Shown one piece after another: positions 10,419 to 19,787 of a stretch of DNA of 64,000 nt. The translations under genes and the position numbers were made by a program. The stretch is from the NCBI GenBank assembly GCA_963700425.1, contig CAVOXO010000001.1:1-64000 (forward strand), given 5' to 3'. The notes below the pieces were generated by a model that was not told where the DNA came from, did not search any database, and saw only the letters and a program-made list of their open reading frames with translations. Every line of letters starts with the position of its first letter. Position 1 is the stretch's first letter. This DNA comes from CAVOXO01 sp963700425. GTDB lineage: Bacteria > Actinomycetota > Acidimicrobiia > Acidimicrobiales > Microtrichaceae.

Positions 10419-11435
10419 TCATTCCGCTGCCTGGAACGCCTTGATTTCGCCTTTGCTCGTGCCAAACACGATCCGCTGACCACCCGACTGGTCCGCCGCC
10501 ACGCCGACGCACGTGGGAATGCCCTCGAGTTGTCCCGCGCAGCGGTTGGCCGCTCGCGTTCAGCGCCAGCACGCTGCCGTCTTCGCACGCGACTAGAATC
10601 ATGGGCCGGGCGGACGCTGCCGATTGGATGCACCTCATCAACACGGGCGGGCTGGCCAGGCGGCGCGCCCACAGTTTCCGGCACTGGCAGTCCAGGGTCA
10701 CCAGCAAGCCGGCGGAAGTGGCGGCGAGGATTTCCTTTTTCCATCGCCATCGAGGTCCGCCACTTCGAGATCCCGCATGTTCATCGCCGGAATTCGCTCG
10801 CCCGGACCGAAGCTGGCATCAAACAACGCCGTCCCGCTCCTGGTCCACACCGTGACGCGATTCCAGGTGCCGTTGATTTCGCTGATGACCTCCTTTTCGC
10901 CGTCGCCATCAAGGTCTTCGTAGAACAGGTGCGCGCGGTTCATGCTCGACCAGCCCGACACGTACGTGCTGCCGGAAGGCACGGAGTCGAAGCCGCGTGG
11001 ATTCGGGTCCAGCGTCCGGTTGTTGATGATGGCGACGTTGTTCACGCCATTGTATTTTCGTGAGGCCAGCAGATTCAGACTGCCGTTCGGGCCGTCCACG
11101 ATGGCGAAGTGGGAGACCTTGCCCCAGAACTGCGGAATCCGTTTGATCAACTTTCCGTTGGCGTCCAGCATCTCCAGCGTGCAGGCGCTGCCCACGAACG
11201 CCTGGCTTTGGCCGTCCAGGAAGACGCCGGTGTGCAACCCGTGAATGCCCTCGTGGCCGGGGGCGGTCTTGAACCAGTACGTCTTGGCCGCGAGAAACAC
11301 CGCCGGGTCCATCACGGAGGTGAACACCCACTTTCGCTCGCCGGCCGAGTCGAACGCGATCACCTGCTCATCGGCGCAACCGGCCAGCAACAATTTGTGC
11401 TCCGGCCACCAGCACAACATCCGGATGACGCCATC
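10419..11435 (-). pseudogene. FG-GAP/VCBS-type beta-propeller protein, N-terminally cut and frameshifted
   Basis: Propeller blades are visible: LLAGCADEQVIAFDSAGERK, SACTLEMLDANGKLIKRIP, HLFYEDLDGDGEKEVISEIN, MRDLEVADLDGDGK (calcium-binding DxDGDG loops) and MILVACEDGSVLALNASGQP. The end is IVFGTSKGEIKAFQAAE at 10419. Frame changes lie near 10,735 and 10,545. On its 5' side the reading (DGVIRMLCWWPEHK) is lost between about 11,425 and 11,440, where the DNA turns into an actinobacterial glycosyltransferase gene. So only the last several blades of a larger secreted protein remain. Its likely role is extracellular binding or regulation. Confidence 0.65.
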
Positions 11436-11445
11436 CCGGCTTCAC
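11425..11445. other. Probable chimeric join between planctomycete-like and actinobacterial DNA
   Basis: Left of here all genes are planctomycete-like with ATG starts. Right of here base composition, start-codon use and gene content are actinobacterial. A minus-strand propeller gene and a plus-strand glycosyltransferase gene are both truncated at this point, with no repeat, tRNA or integrase between them. Confidence 0.7.
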
Positions 11446-11850
11446 TCCGACATGGCTCGATCGGGAGCGGACAACGTGCACTTCGTGGGGGTCCGACCCG
11501 ATCCGCTGCCATGGTTCGCGATGGCCGACGTGTTCGCCCTGCCGTCGCGAGAGGACCCGTTCCCGCTGGTCTGTCTCGAACACGCGGCCATGGGTCATCC
11601 GCTGGTGACCTACCGAAACGGCGGCATCGTCGAGCTGCTCGAGGCCGCCGGGCCGGCCGCCGCCACCGGAGTCGTCGATCATCTCGACGTTGGGGCGATG
11701 GCGGACAGCGTCCTCGACTTCCTCAGCTCGGAACGCCTGAGCGATCGGGCCGGCGCCGAGCTACGCGAGCGTGTCCTGTCTCATCACGACGTCTCGGTGG
11801 CCGCTCCGGCTCTCCTGGCCGAGCTCGAGGGGCTCTTCGCGGGTTCGTGA
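11437..11850 (+). CDS. GT4-type glycosyltransferase, C-terminal fragment
   Basis: This is the last ~135 residues of a GT-B fold glycosyltransferase. The NDP-sugar binding half is recognisable: NVHFVGVRPDPLPWFAMAD, then FALPSREDPFPLVCLEHAA (the acidic EX7E-type motif that contacts the donor sugar) and VTYRNGGIVELLEA. The N-terminal acceptor domain is missing because the gene is cut at the join near 11,435; no in-frame start belongs to it. In its source genome it probably opened the glycan locus that follows. It ends one base before the convergent Rieske gene. Confidence 0.75.
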   Translation, partial: RLHSDMARSGADNVHFVGVRPDPLPWFAMADVFALPSREDPFPLVCLEHAAMGHPLVTYRNGGIVELLEAAGPAAATGVVDHLDVGAMADSVLDFLSSERLSDRAGAELRERVLSHHDVSVAAPALLAELEGLFAGS

Positions 11851-11851
11851 A

Positions 11852-12892
11852 TCAGCTCGGACCGGCGGGGGTCGTCAACGCCGGCGGCGCCCACACGGTG
11901 TGCGACCGGTCGACCCCTTCGGCGTAGAACTGCTCGCACCAGCGCCGGTAGGCCATGATCGGGCCGTCTCCGTAGGCGAGAAGGGGCTTGGTCACGTACG
12001 CCTTCGCCTCCCAGACGTCCACGTCCTCGACGGTGCGTTCGTGGATCTCCTCGATGAATCCCCTGCCGAGACTCGACGTCGTGGACGCATCGCCGGTCTG
12101 TCGGATCACGAAGCTGTAGCGGAGTTCGCACGAACCCTCGTCGACGGGTGTCGCGCACCCCAGCAGGAGGGTGTCGATGAGTCCGGTGAACCAGGTGGCC
12201 GCGAAGCCCGGCCCGTGGACATCGGTGTCGATCCTGCCGGTGACGGCACCCATGGGAGTGGGGAAGTCCTGGCTGATGCGAATGCGGGCGACGGGTCCGT
12301 CGGCATCGTAGGAATCGACCCGCGGCATGGGGACCTCGGGGGGCCGCTTCCCGTCGTTCATGGCGATCTGGTAGTCGACGAGATGTGCCTGGATGTGAGC
12401 GGCGTCGACCTGGGTCTCGGCGATCTCCTGCCAATGACAACCCAGCGAGTAGTCCCTGCGGAAGGCCTCCGAGAATCCGCCGCCCCTGCCGAACTCGTCC
12501 AGTTCGGGGATCTCCCATGAGGGCTCGGCGCCGTCGGGGTGGTACCAGACCATCACCAGACCGTTGCGTTCGACCACCGGGTACGTGTTCACACACGCGG
12601 CCCTGTTGAGCTTGGGAGAGTACGGGATGTCGACCAGCCGGCCGTGGCTGTCATAGCGCCAACCATGGAGTGGGCAGACGACCTCGTCGCCTTCGATGCG
12701 GGATCGCACGGCGAGGTGAGCCCCCATGTGTGGGCAGAACGCGTCCCAGACGTGAGCTCGTCCGTTGTCGTCTCGCCACCCCGCCAGGTGCCGTCCGAAA
12801 TAGAACATCGGGCGCGCCGAGCCCGCTTCGATCTCGTCGCTCCAAGCGACCTGGAACCAGCCGAACGGCATCGGCATGGGGTATTCGCGCAT
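11852..12892 (-). CDS. Rieske non-heme iron oxygenase, alpha subunit type
   Basis: The start chosen is ATG at 12892 (MREYPMPMPFGWFQVAW), with GGGAGG eleven bases upstream; a longer frame to 12958 is less likely. The Rieske 2Fe-2S motif is complete: CPHMGAHLAVRSRIEGDE then VCPLHGW (CxH...CxxH). The downstream mononuclear iron region reads ETQVDAAHIQAHLVDYQ, giving D-x2-H-x3-H, one residue shorter than the usual D-x2-H-x4-H. The C-terminal SRPBCC-like domain carries VDVWEAKAYVTKPLL. At about 346 residues it resembles KshA-like or cholesterol-desaturase-like oxygenases, which hydroxylate or desaturate hydrophobic substrates with electrons from a separate reductase (none seen here). Its place beside glycan genes leaves the substrate open. 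Confidence 0.75.
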   Translation of the reverse strand: MREYPMPMPFGWFQVAWSDEIEAGSARPMFYFGRHLAGWRDDNGRAHVWDAFCPHMGAHLAVRSRIEGDEVVCPLHGWRYDSHGRLVDIPYSPKLNRAACVNTYPVVERNGLVMVWYHPDGAEPSWEIPELDEFGRGGGFSEAFRRDYSLGCHWQEIAETQVDAAHIQAHLVDYQIAMNDGKRPPEVPMPRVDSYDADGPVARIRISQDFPTPMGAVTGRIDTDVHGPGFAATWFTGLIDTLLLGCATPVDEGSCELRYSFVIRQTGDASTTSSLGRGFIEEIHERTVEDVDVWEAKAYVTKPLLAYGDGPIMAYRRWCEQFYAEGVDRSHTVWAPPALTTPAGPS

Positions 12893-12983
12893 CGGTCTGC
12901 TGCCTCCCAGATGGGCCACCTCAGCGTGGCTGAGTGTACCTGACGACCCACCCGACACCGCGGGGAGCCCGGCAATCGAGGCC

Positions 12984-14893
12984 TCACGGCGACCCGTCCG
13001 ATGATGCCTCGACGATGTCGAACAGCAGATGGGGGTACATCGCCTCGGCGATCAGTTCGGCCGCAGCCTCGTTGTGGTGGGTGTCGTCGGTGAAGAAGGG
13101 TTCGACGGTGCCGTCGAGGGCGTTCGTCACGTCGTGGACGCCCTCGGGAACGGCCGCTTCGGTTGCGGTGTGGACGTCTCGGTTGAACGTGTTCGGATCG
13201 CTTGGATCCTCGAGGTTCTCGCTCCGGTTCGGAGGTCGCGAGAGTCGGGACGGCTGCCAGTACCAGTGGATCGGCACCTCGTGGGCGGCCGCAACATCCC
13301 GACTCATGCCCCGTGATCGGTCGTATCGTCGCGAGACCAGTTGAGCGATCTGATCCGCCGACATGCCGTCGGCGGGGCCCGCCGGGGTGGACGGCAGGAT
13401 CTCCGCGCCGTCCGGTCGGGGTGGGATCTCCGCGGTGTCGTCCTCACTGACCTGGATCCAGAGATCCTCGAGGGTCGGCTGGTAGGGGCGGGCGACGTCT
13501 CCGAGGCCATCGACGTCGAGTCGCAGGCCGGACCACAACTCGTTGACGCCGTCGTAGAACACGACGACGTCGGGTGGCTCCTCGATCGTCAGGTCCCAGG
13601 CGAAGCGGTTGGCCTCTTCCCAGTGGAGATCACCGAGGTTGCCCCGGTTCTCGATGTCGATCGTGTAACCGTCATCCCATGCCCGGCGCGCGCCAGTGCC
13701 GAGGCGATCGTGTGCTCGTCACGCTGGCCGAGACCGAACGCGGTCGAACCGCCGTACATCCAGACCCTGATGCGTCGACAGTCACAGGACGGCGGCCTCC
13801 ACGATCGCCGGACACCCCCGCTGATGTTCGTGAACCGCCCCTCCATGTCCGCCAGCCGAAGGGACCGGAGCGGAAACCATCCGACATTCGTGCTCATGGC
13901 CCAGTAGATCTCCTCGAGGTAGGCCTCGTACCAGTCGTCGTCCCGATACGCAGCAGGCGGGACGTAGCCGTCCGACGACACCGCGGGGCCCGGATTCAGG
14001 GGATTGGCCGCGGTCGATGTCGACCCCTCGTCGTCGGTGGCCACCCGGACGGCCATGAGGCCCGCCCCGAAGAGGGCGATGGACAGCAGAGCGACGAGTG
14101 CCGACGATCTGAACCTCTGCCAGCGCACGGCAGGCGATGACGGCACCTCGGGCCCGCGCTCCCACATGCGCAGCGGCGCGGCCACGCCGTGGCGGCGTCG
14201 CTGCCACCCCGTCTCGCCGTTCGCCGCCAGGCGAAGTGAGTCGACCCGGGCGAGACGGTGGGCAGCCCACGGCACGACGATCACCGGAACGGCGAGCAGG
14301 GTGAAGGCAGCCCTGGAGACCGCGGCACCGACCGATGCCCCGCCGCGTCGGATCGCGGCATCCATCGCCCCGTTCGTGAAGGCGGCCACGGCCGTCACCA
14401 CGAGTGCCATCGTGATGACCAGGAGTGGGCGGATCCCCGGTTCCCCTCTCCAGCCCGCCCATGCCGCGAGGACCGTCAGGATCGTGACGGGCACGATCGC
14501 ACCATCGCTGCAGCGGGGTACCCCGGGCAGCGGTGACCACCGCCGGACGCCCCAGTCGCCGAGCACGATTCCGATCATCGACCACGCCGCCAGCAGCTCG
14601 CCCTCGCCTTTGGCGACGAGAGCGGCGCCGATGCCCAACGCCAGCGCCGACCGCAGCCACCACCGACCCTCCTTGGCGACACCCGTCAACACCGACCCGG
14701 CGATGACCGTCGCGGCGACGAACCAGGTGTCCGAGATCCCATCGATCATCCAGACCGACCTCGAGACGGGACCGAAGGCCGCGATCACCACCGCGAACCA
14801 CCATCGACCCACCGTCGTCCCCCGGCGCGTCGGTCCGGTCGGGACAGGCGGGACGTCACCCCATGGACGTGGGGGTTCCCCGGCGAGGGTCAC
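12984..14893 (-). pseudogene. SxtJ-like membrane domain fused to SGNH hydrolase, paralog 1 (one frameshift)
   Basis: From GTG at 14893 the N-terminal half is membrane: about eight hydrophobic segments to residue ~230, then VIVVPWAAHRLARVDSLRLA, which mirrors the TPIGLxMRLxGxDPL signature of SxtJ-family proteins. A further anchor (ALVALLSIALFGAGLMAVRV) leads to an extracytoplasmic SGNH/GDSL domain: RRIRVWMYGGSTAFGLGQRD (block I nucleophile Ser), NRGNLGDLHW, VVVFYDGVNELW (block III Asn) and FTDDTHHNEAAAELI (block V DxxH). One frame change lies near 13,640. Two paralogs with the same architecture lie at 19,784 and 32,914. SGNH enzymes add or remove O-acyl groups; a surface-glycan substrate is inferred. 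No carbamoyltransferase adjoins this copy. Confidence 0.7.
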
Positions 14894-15146
14894 GGGCGGC
14901 CGGCGGACCGCGTGGCGCTCGGTCGTGGTCGCTCGAGCATGCTGGTCATCGACTCCGTCGCCATGGGACTACCTGTCATCACCTTGGCACGTCCGGCACG
15001 GCCGGGCCACGCGACGACGTGACGGGTCCGCGGCTATGTTCGATCGGGCCCGACCGGGCAGTTCGTCGAGTGCGGGGCGGAAGTCGTCGAGGGGCACGGT
15101 GGCATCATCACGGATGTTCGGAGCGGACCATGACAGACCGGCCTCG
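14894..15146. other. Divergent intergenic region upstream of the heptose genes
   Basis: About 250 bases separate the minus-strand SxtJ-SGNH gene from the plus-strand heptose operon. It should hold promoters for both. No hairpin, riboswitch or obvious operator was found by eye. Confidence 0.4.
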
Positions 15147-15701
15147 ATGAGGCTGTCGGGCCCGGTGAGGCCGCACCACGTCATTCTCGATCGGGACGGG
15201 GTCCTCAATCGCGAACCGCCTCACGGTTGGATCTCGTCGGTCGAGGAGTGGAGATGGGAGACGGGAGCGACGGCGGCTCTGGAAACCCTCGCCGCGGAGG
15301 GCGTCAAGGTGTCCGTCGCCACCAATCAATCGGGGATCGGTCGCGGGATCGTGGACGCGCGCTCGGTGGCCCGCCTCCACGAGTGGCTCGGTGGGGTGTT
15401 CGAGGAGATGGGCGTCGACCTCGTGGGGATCTTCGTCTGTCCCCATGCTCCGGCCGATGGCTGTTCGTGTCGCAAGCCACAGCCCGGTCTGATACTCGAG
15501 GCGGTGTCGGCGAGCGGAGTGCCGGCATCGGAGACGGTGGTGATCGGCGACGCCCTGCGCGACCTCGAGGCAGGAGCGGCGGCGGGAGTCGTTGGGATCC
15601 TGGTCCGTAGCGGCAAGGGCGGCAAGGGCGGCAAGGCGGCGGTCGGCGGAACCCGAACGCACGACGACGTCGCCGGAGCGGTCCGGGCCTTGTTTGAGTG
15701 A
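15147..15701 (+). CDS. gmhB: D-glycero-D-manno-heptose 1,7-bisphosphate 7-phosphatase
   Basis: This HAD-family phosphatase removes the 7-phosphate in the ADP-heptose pathway. Visible motifs are VILDRDGVLNRE (motif I DxDG), VSVATNQSGIGRG (motif II) and the GmhB zinc loop CPHAPADGCSCRKPQPG (CxH...CxC). Motif IV is VVIGDALRDLEAGAAAG. The start is taken at ATG 15147 (MRLSGPVRPHH); an in-frame ATG at 15114 is possible and neither has a strong ribosome site. It is 184 residues long, normal for the family. A Lys/Gly stretch near the C-terminus comes from a short nine-base tandem repeat (15,612-15,635). It is the first gene of gmhB-gmhA-hldE. Confidence 0.85.
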   Translation: MRLSGPVRPHHVILDRDGVLNREPPHGWISSVEEWRWETGATAALETLAAEGVKVSVATNQSGIGRGIVDARSVARLHEWLGGVFEEMGVDLVGIFVCPHAPADGCSCRKPQPGLILEAVSASGVPASETVVIGDALRDLEAGAAAGVVGILVRSGKGGKGGKAAVGGTRTHDDVAGAVRALFE

Positions 15702-15745
15702 CGCGGTACTGTCGGTGGCTGCGACGGTGAGGCCGGGGGTGAGGG

Positions 15746-16327
15746 GTGTTGAGCGAGTCCTTCGAGGAGCATCAGAGCGTGGTCGCCGCCGCCGCTCGCC
15801 ATGCCCCTCCTCTGCTCGACGCCGCCGTCACGGCGACGGTCGCGTGCCTGGTCGAGGGCGGCCGCGTCTGGACGCTCGGAAACGGTGGCAGCGCCGCACA
15901 GGCTCAGCACGCCGCGGCCGAGCTCGTGGGGAACTTCGAACTGCCCCGGGGCGGGTTACCGGCGGTCGCCCTCACTGCGGATTCCGCGACGATCACCTCG
16001 GTGGCCAATGACATCGGGTTCGACCAGGTCTTCGCTCGGCAGATCACTGCGATGAGTCGATCGGGGGACCTGGTTCTCGCCCTCAGCACCAGCGGCAACT
16101 CGCCCGACGTCGTCGAGGGAGTGATGGCGGCTCAGGCGGTCGGGTGCCGGGTCATCGGCTTCTCCGGGCACGACGGAGGAGCCATGGCGCCGCACTGCGA
16201 TGTGCTCGTGACCGTTCCGTCGGAACGAGTGGCGCGGATTCAGGAACTGCATCAGCTGTATCTCCATGTCTGGGTCGACGAGGTCGAACAGCGGCTCGCC
16301 GACCGCCCCTCCCCGGCGACCACATGA
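15746..16327 (+). CDS. gmhA: Sedoheptulose-7-phosphate isomerase (phosphoheptose isomerase)
   Basis: This SIS-domain enzyme converts sedoheptulose 7-phosphate to D-glycero-D-manno-heptose 7-phosphate, the first step to activated heptose. Signatures are RVWTLGNGGSAAQAQHAAAE (phosphosugar loop with the catalytic HxxxE region), LPAVALTADSATITSVANDI, LALSTSGNSPDVVEG and RIQELHQLYLHVWVDEVE (C-terminal catalytic His/Glu helix). It has 193 residues, the usual size. The start is GTG 15746 or TTG 15749, behind a G-rich stretch. Its stop overlaps the hldE start by ATGA, indicating translational coupling. Confidence 0.9.
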   Translation: MLSESFEEHQSVVAAAARHAPPLLDAAVTATVACLVEGGRVWTLGNGGSAAQAQHAAAELVGNFELPRGGLPAVALTADSATITSVANDIGFDQVFARQITAMSRSGDLVLALSTSGNSPDVVEGVMAAQAVGCRVIGFSGHDGGAMAPHCDVLVTVPSERVARIQELHQLYLHVWVDEVEQRLADRPSPATT

Positions 16328-17799
16328 GCGGGGCCGCGTCGTCCGCAGAGCGGCTCCTCGGGGCAGCGGGATCCACCCGGGTCCTGGTCATCGGCGATGT
16401 CATGGTCGACGACTACATCCTCGGCCGGGTCAACCGAAGCTCGCCGGAGGCACCCGTGCCCGTCGTGCAGGCCATGAGCCGATCGAGCGGTCTGGGGGGC
16501 GCGGCGAACGTGGCCCGCCAGCTCGGCGTGTTCGGAGCCGCGGTCGACCTGGTGGGATGCGTCGGCGACGACGACGCCGGCGAGACCCTCGTCAGCCTGT
16601 GCGCCACGTCGGGGATCGGGTCCCAGGGCGTCGTCACTGTCGAGGGGGGAGCGACCACGCGGAAGCAACGGGTGATCGCCAACCGGCATCAGGTGGCGCG
16701 GATCGACTGGGAACGGACCGACCCGGCGGCCGCGTGGGTGACCGACAGGGTGATCGCCGCGCTGGGTGATGCGGACCGTCCCGACGCGGTCGTCGTCAGT
16801 GACTACGCCAAAGGATTCGTGACTCCCCGACTGATGGAGGCCCTGACCGCCATCGCCGGGGAGTGGTCGGTTCCCCTGCTCGTCGACCCGAAATCGGCCG
16901 ATCTGACCATGTACGGGGGGGTGTCGCTCGTCAAGGTCAACCAGATCGAGGCGGAAGAGGCCTTCGCCCGGACGCCGGGCGCGGAGCCGGACGATTCCCT
17001 GGTCACCTCGGGCCGTCGGCTGATGAGCCAGCTGGGGGTGTCCCGATTGGTGGTGACCCTCGGCGAGCGGGGGATGGTGGTGATCGAGGGAGACGGTGAG
17101 CCCGTCGAACTCACGCAGACGAGCCGCGAGGTCTTCGATGTCAGCGGGGCGGGTGACACCGTCATGGCGGTCTTCGCGCTGGGTCTGGCTGCGGGAGAGG
17201 GTCTCGCCGATATCGCGGTCATCGCCAACCGGGCCGCGGGCGTGGTCGTGTCGAGAACCGGCGTGGCTGTCGCACGCCCCTCGGACCTCCTGACGGTGTC
17301 CGAGTCGGGCACCGGCAAGGTACCCCTCATGGACATTCCCGAGTTGACCGCACAGGTCGACGCGTGGCGCCGCCAAGGGCGTCGGGTGGCTTTCACGAAT
17401 GGTTGTTTCGACCTCCTGCACCCGGGGCACCTCCATCTGTTGCGGCGCGCCGCCGGAGAGGGCGACGTGCTCGTGGTGGGCGTGAACGGTGATCGTTCCG
17501 TGAGGGGACTGAAAGGGCCACTTCGCCCGTTGGTCGGACAGCACCAGCGAGCGGAGCTCGTGGCGGCAGTGGACTGCGTCGATGCCGTGGTCATCTTCGA
17601 CGAGGCGGATCCCGCCCGACTCATCTCCGCCATCCAGCCCGACGTTCTGGTCAAGGGCGCCGACTACCGCACCGACGAGATCGTCGGTGCGGACGTCGTT
17701 CTGGCCCGTGGCGGAACCGTGACGACCGTCCCTCTCCTCGATGGATGGTCGACGTCGACCCTCGTGGACCGCATCCGGGCGTCGGAGAATCCCACGTGA
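16324..17799 (+). CDS. hldE: Bifunctional heptose 7-phosphate kinase / heptose 1-phosphate adenylyltransferase
   Basis: HldE phosphorylates heptose 7-phosphate at O1 and, after GmhB, transfers AMP to give ADP-heptose. Residues ~1-320 are a PfkB/ribokinase-type kinase: VLVIGDVMVDDYILGRVNR, SGLGGAANVARQLGVFG, LVDPKSAD and the anion-hole motif EVFDVSGAGDTVMAVFALG. Residues ~340-490 are the nucleotidyltransferase: RRVAFTNGCFDLLHPGHLHL (HxGH), VVGVNGDRSVRGLKGP and VLVKGADYRTDEIVGAD. Its 491 residues match full-length HldE. The ATG at 16324 overlaps the gmhA stop, and the next gene begins four bases before its own stop, so the operon is tightly coupled. Confidence 0.93.
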   Translation: MSGAASSAERLLGAAGSTRVLVIGDVMVDDYILGRVNRSSPEAPVPVVQAMSRSSGLGGAANVARQLGVFGAAVDLVGCVGDDDAGETLVSLCATSGIGSQGVVTVEGGATTRKQRVIANRHQVARIDWERTDPAAAWVTDRVIAALGDADRPDAVVVSDYAKGFVTPRLMEALTAIAGEWSVPLLVDPKSADLTMYGGVSLVKVNQIEAEEAFARTPGAEPDDSLVTSGRRLMSQLGVSRLVVTLGERGMVVIEGDGEPVELTQTSREVFDVSGAGDTVMAVFALGLAAGEGLADIAVIANRAAGVVVSRTGVAVARPSDLLTVSESGTGKVPLMDIPELTAQVDAWRRQGRRVAFTNGCFDLLHPGHLHLLRRAAGEGDVLVVGVNGDRSVRGLKGPLRPLVGQHQRAELVAAVDCVDAVVIFDEADPARLISAIQPDVLVKGADYRTDEIVGADVVLARGGTVTTVPLLDGWSTSTLVDRIRASENPT

Positions 17800-19584
17800 T
17801 CCTCGGCATCTCGTACGGCTTTCACGATTCCGCCGCGGCCCTCGTGGCGGAGGGCGACGTGGTCGCCGCGGTCGAGGAGGAGCGACTCAGCCGCATCAAG
17901 CACGATGCGTCGTTCCCCGGGCGGGCGGCCGACGTGTGTCTGGCGATCGCGGGGGCGTCGGTGTCCGACATCGAGGCGGTGGCGTTCCACGAGAAGCCGA
18001 TCGACGTGCTCGATCGACACATGCGGAGTCGGCTCAGAGCGGGGCCCCGCGCGCTGCCCGCCCTGCTCGGGGAGACCCCGCGGGTCGTCCACGACCAGTT
18101 GGCGGTGCCTCACCAGCTGTCTCGGTGGTTCGGGCAGCGAGGGAGCGCTCTCCCACCCGTCGTCTTCGCCGAACACCACACCAGCCACGCAGCCGCGGCC
18201 TTCTACCCCTCACCGTTCGAACGAGCTGCGGTCCTCACCGTCGATGGTGTCGGGGAGCATGCCACGACGTCGATCGGGGTCGGACAGGGCAGCCACCTGT
18301 CCGTCGAGGAACAGCTGAACTACCCCCACTCCATCGGTCTGCTCTACTCGGCGTTCACGTCGTACTGCGGATTCCGCGTCAATTCGGGAGAAGGCGAGCT
18401 GATGGGTCTCGCACCCTTCGGTGAACCCAGGTTCGCGGACCGCATCCGCGACAACCTGATCACGGTCGACGCCAACGGCTCGGTATGGCTCGACCAGCGG
18501 TACTTCGCCTATCTCAGGGGCCGGAGAATGACGAGCCGCAGGTTCAGCCGACTCTTCGAGGGTGCTCCTCGCCCGCTGGGGAGCCAACCCACCCAACGGG
18601 AGGCAGATCTCGCGGCATCGGTGCAGATGGTGCTGGAGGAGATCATGTTGGGCTGTGCCCGTCGGGCCCACGACATCACCGGTGCCGACTCCCTCTGTCT
18701 GGCCGGCGGGGTGGCGCTCAACTGCGTGGCCAACGGTCGAGTGCTCCGCGAGGGGCCGTTCAGCGACCTGTGGGTCCAACCGGCAGCGGGTGATGCGGGC
18801 AGCGCCGTCGGAGCTGCGCTCTGGACCTGGTTCACCATGACCGAGTCTCCACGACGCCCTCGGGAGACCGATGCCATGAAGGGAGCGTTCCTCGGGCCTT
18901 CCTTCGACAACGACGAGGTCGAACGGTGGCTGGAGACCGAGCAGGTGCCCTTCACGGCGGTGCCCGATGCCGACGAACGGGCACGGATCGTCGCGGAACG
19001 GCTCGGCGACGGCGCCATCGTGGGGTGGTTCACGGGGCGCATGGAGTTCGGACCCCGGGCGTTGGGTCACCGGTCGATCCTGGCCGACCCCCGGTCCCCA
19101 CACGTCCAGCGGCGCTTGAACTCCCTCGTCAAGGAGCGCGCCGCGTTCCGGCCCTTCGCTCCGGTCGTGCTCCTCGATCGCGTCGGCGAGTTCTTCGATC
19201 ATGCAGGTGATGCGCCGTACATGAACATCGTGGCGACCGTTGCGAGCGATCAGTGGGTGGAGGGCGAGGAATCCGCGCCACGACGGGGAGCCGAGATGAC
19301 CCTTGATGACATCGTGGGCCAGGTGAGAAGTACCATCCCCGCAGTGACCCACGTCGACCACTCGGCCCGACTACAGACCGTCGACAAGGATCGAAACCCG
19401 GCGCTGGAGCGGTTGTTGACGGCATTCGACGCCCACTCGGGATGCCCGGTGCTGCTCAACACGTCGTTCAACGCCCGCGACGAGCCCATCGTGTGCACGC
19501 CCGCCGACGCGCTGCAGAACGTTCCGGCGGACCGGCCTGGACCTTCTCGTGCTCGAGCACTGTCTGATCGAGGCCGACCGGTGA
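17796..19584 (+). pseudogene. NodU/CmcH/SxtI-family O-carbamoyltransferase, copy 1 (one late frameshift)
   Basis: The family transfers a carbamoyl group from carbamoyl phosphate to a sugar or alcohol hydroxyl, using a YrdC-like and a Kae1-like ASKHA domain. Start is GTG 17796 inside the end of hldE. Motifs are ILGISYGFHDSAAALVAEGD, VEEERLSRIKHDASFP, FAEHHTSHAAAAFYPSPFER (metal-binding HxxxH), LTVDGVGEHATTSIG, CLAGGVALNCVANGRVLREG, QPAAGDAGSAVGAA, GRMEFGPRALGHRSILADPR and CPVLLNTSFNARDEP. One base is off near 19,520; the restored frame ends TGLDLLVLEHCLIEADR at TGA 19582-19584. Position directly after hldE suggests the acceptor is a heptose or a glycan containing it. Otherwise complete. Confidence 0.85.
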
Positions 19585-19787
19585 CCGACGAGGAGCGATC
19601 GGTCGACCTGGCCGTCGCGCGGCGCCGGTCGACGCCCTCGTCGATGGTGGTCGGGGACCTCTTCGCCCATGCTCGGTTCCGACACAGTTGGATCCCCGCC
19701 CTGTTGGTCATCGCCGCAGGGATCGCGGCCGCCATGGTGGTGTTGGGGCAGACCGTCGTCCCGTGGGTCATCTACCCCGCCCTATGA
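19581..19787 (+). CDS. Small single-pass membrane protein, DUF5989/SxtK-like
   Basis: This 68-residue protein starts at GTG 19581, sharing GTGA with the carbamoyltransferase stop, and ends in ATGA shared with the next gene. After a ~25-residue polar leader it has FAHARFRHSW, a hydrophobic segment (IPALLVIAAGIAAAMVVLGQ) and the ending TVVPWVIYPAL. That layout, one helix followed by a GQ...P.IYxL tail, is typical of the DUF5989 family found beside NodU/SxtI-type carbamoyltransferases, like sxtK in the saxitoxin cluster. Function unknown; a partner of the carbamoyltransferase or the SxtJ-like protein is inferred from the coupling. Confidence 0.65.
   Translation: MTDEERSVDLAVARRRSTPSSMVVGDLFAHARFRHSWIPALLVIAAGIAAAMVVLGQTVVPWVIYPAL

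Noticed and set aside
11245..11437. GT4 gene starting at 11,245
   Set aside because: That upstream frame runs through the propeller gene on the other strand and carries no glycosyltransferase features; true homology begins only after the join.
15612..15635. Tandem GGCAAGGGC repeat in gmhB as a regulatory repeat
   Set aside because: Less than three copies inside a coding tail; likely just a Gly/Lys-rich C-terminal stretch.
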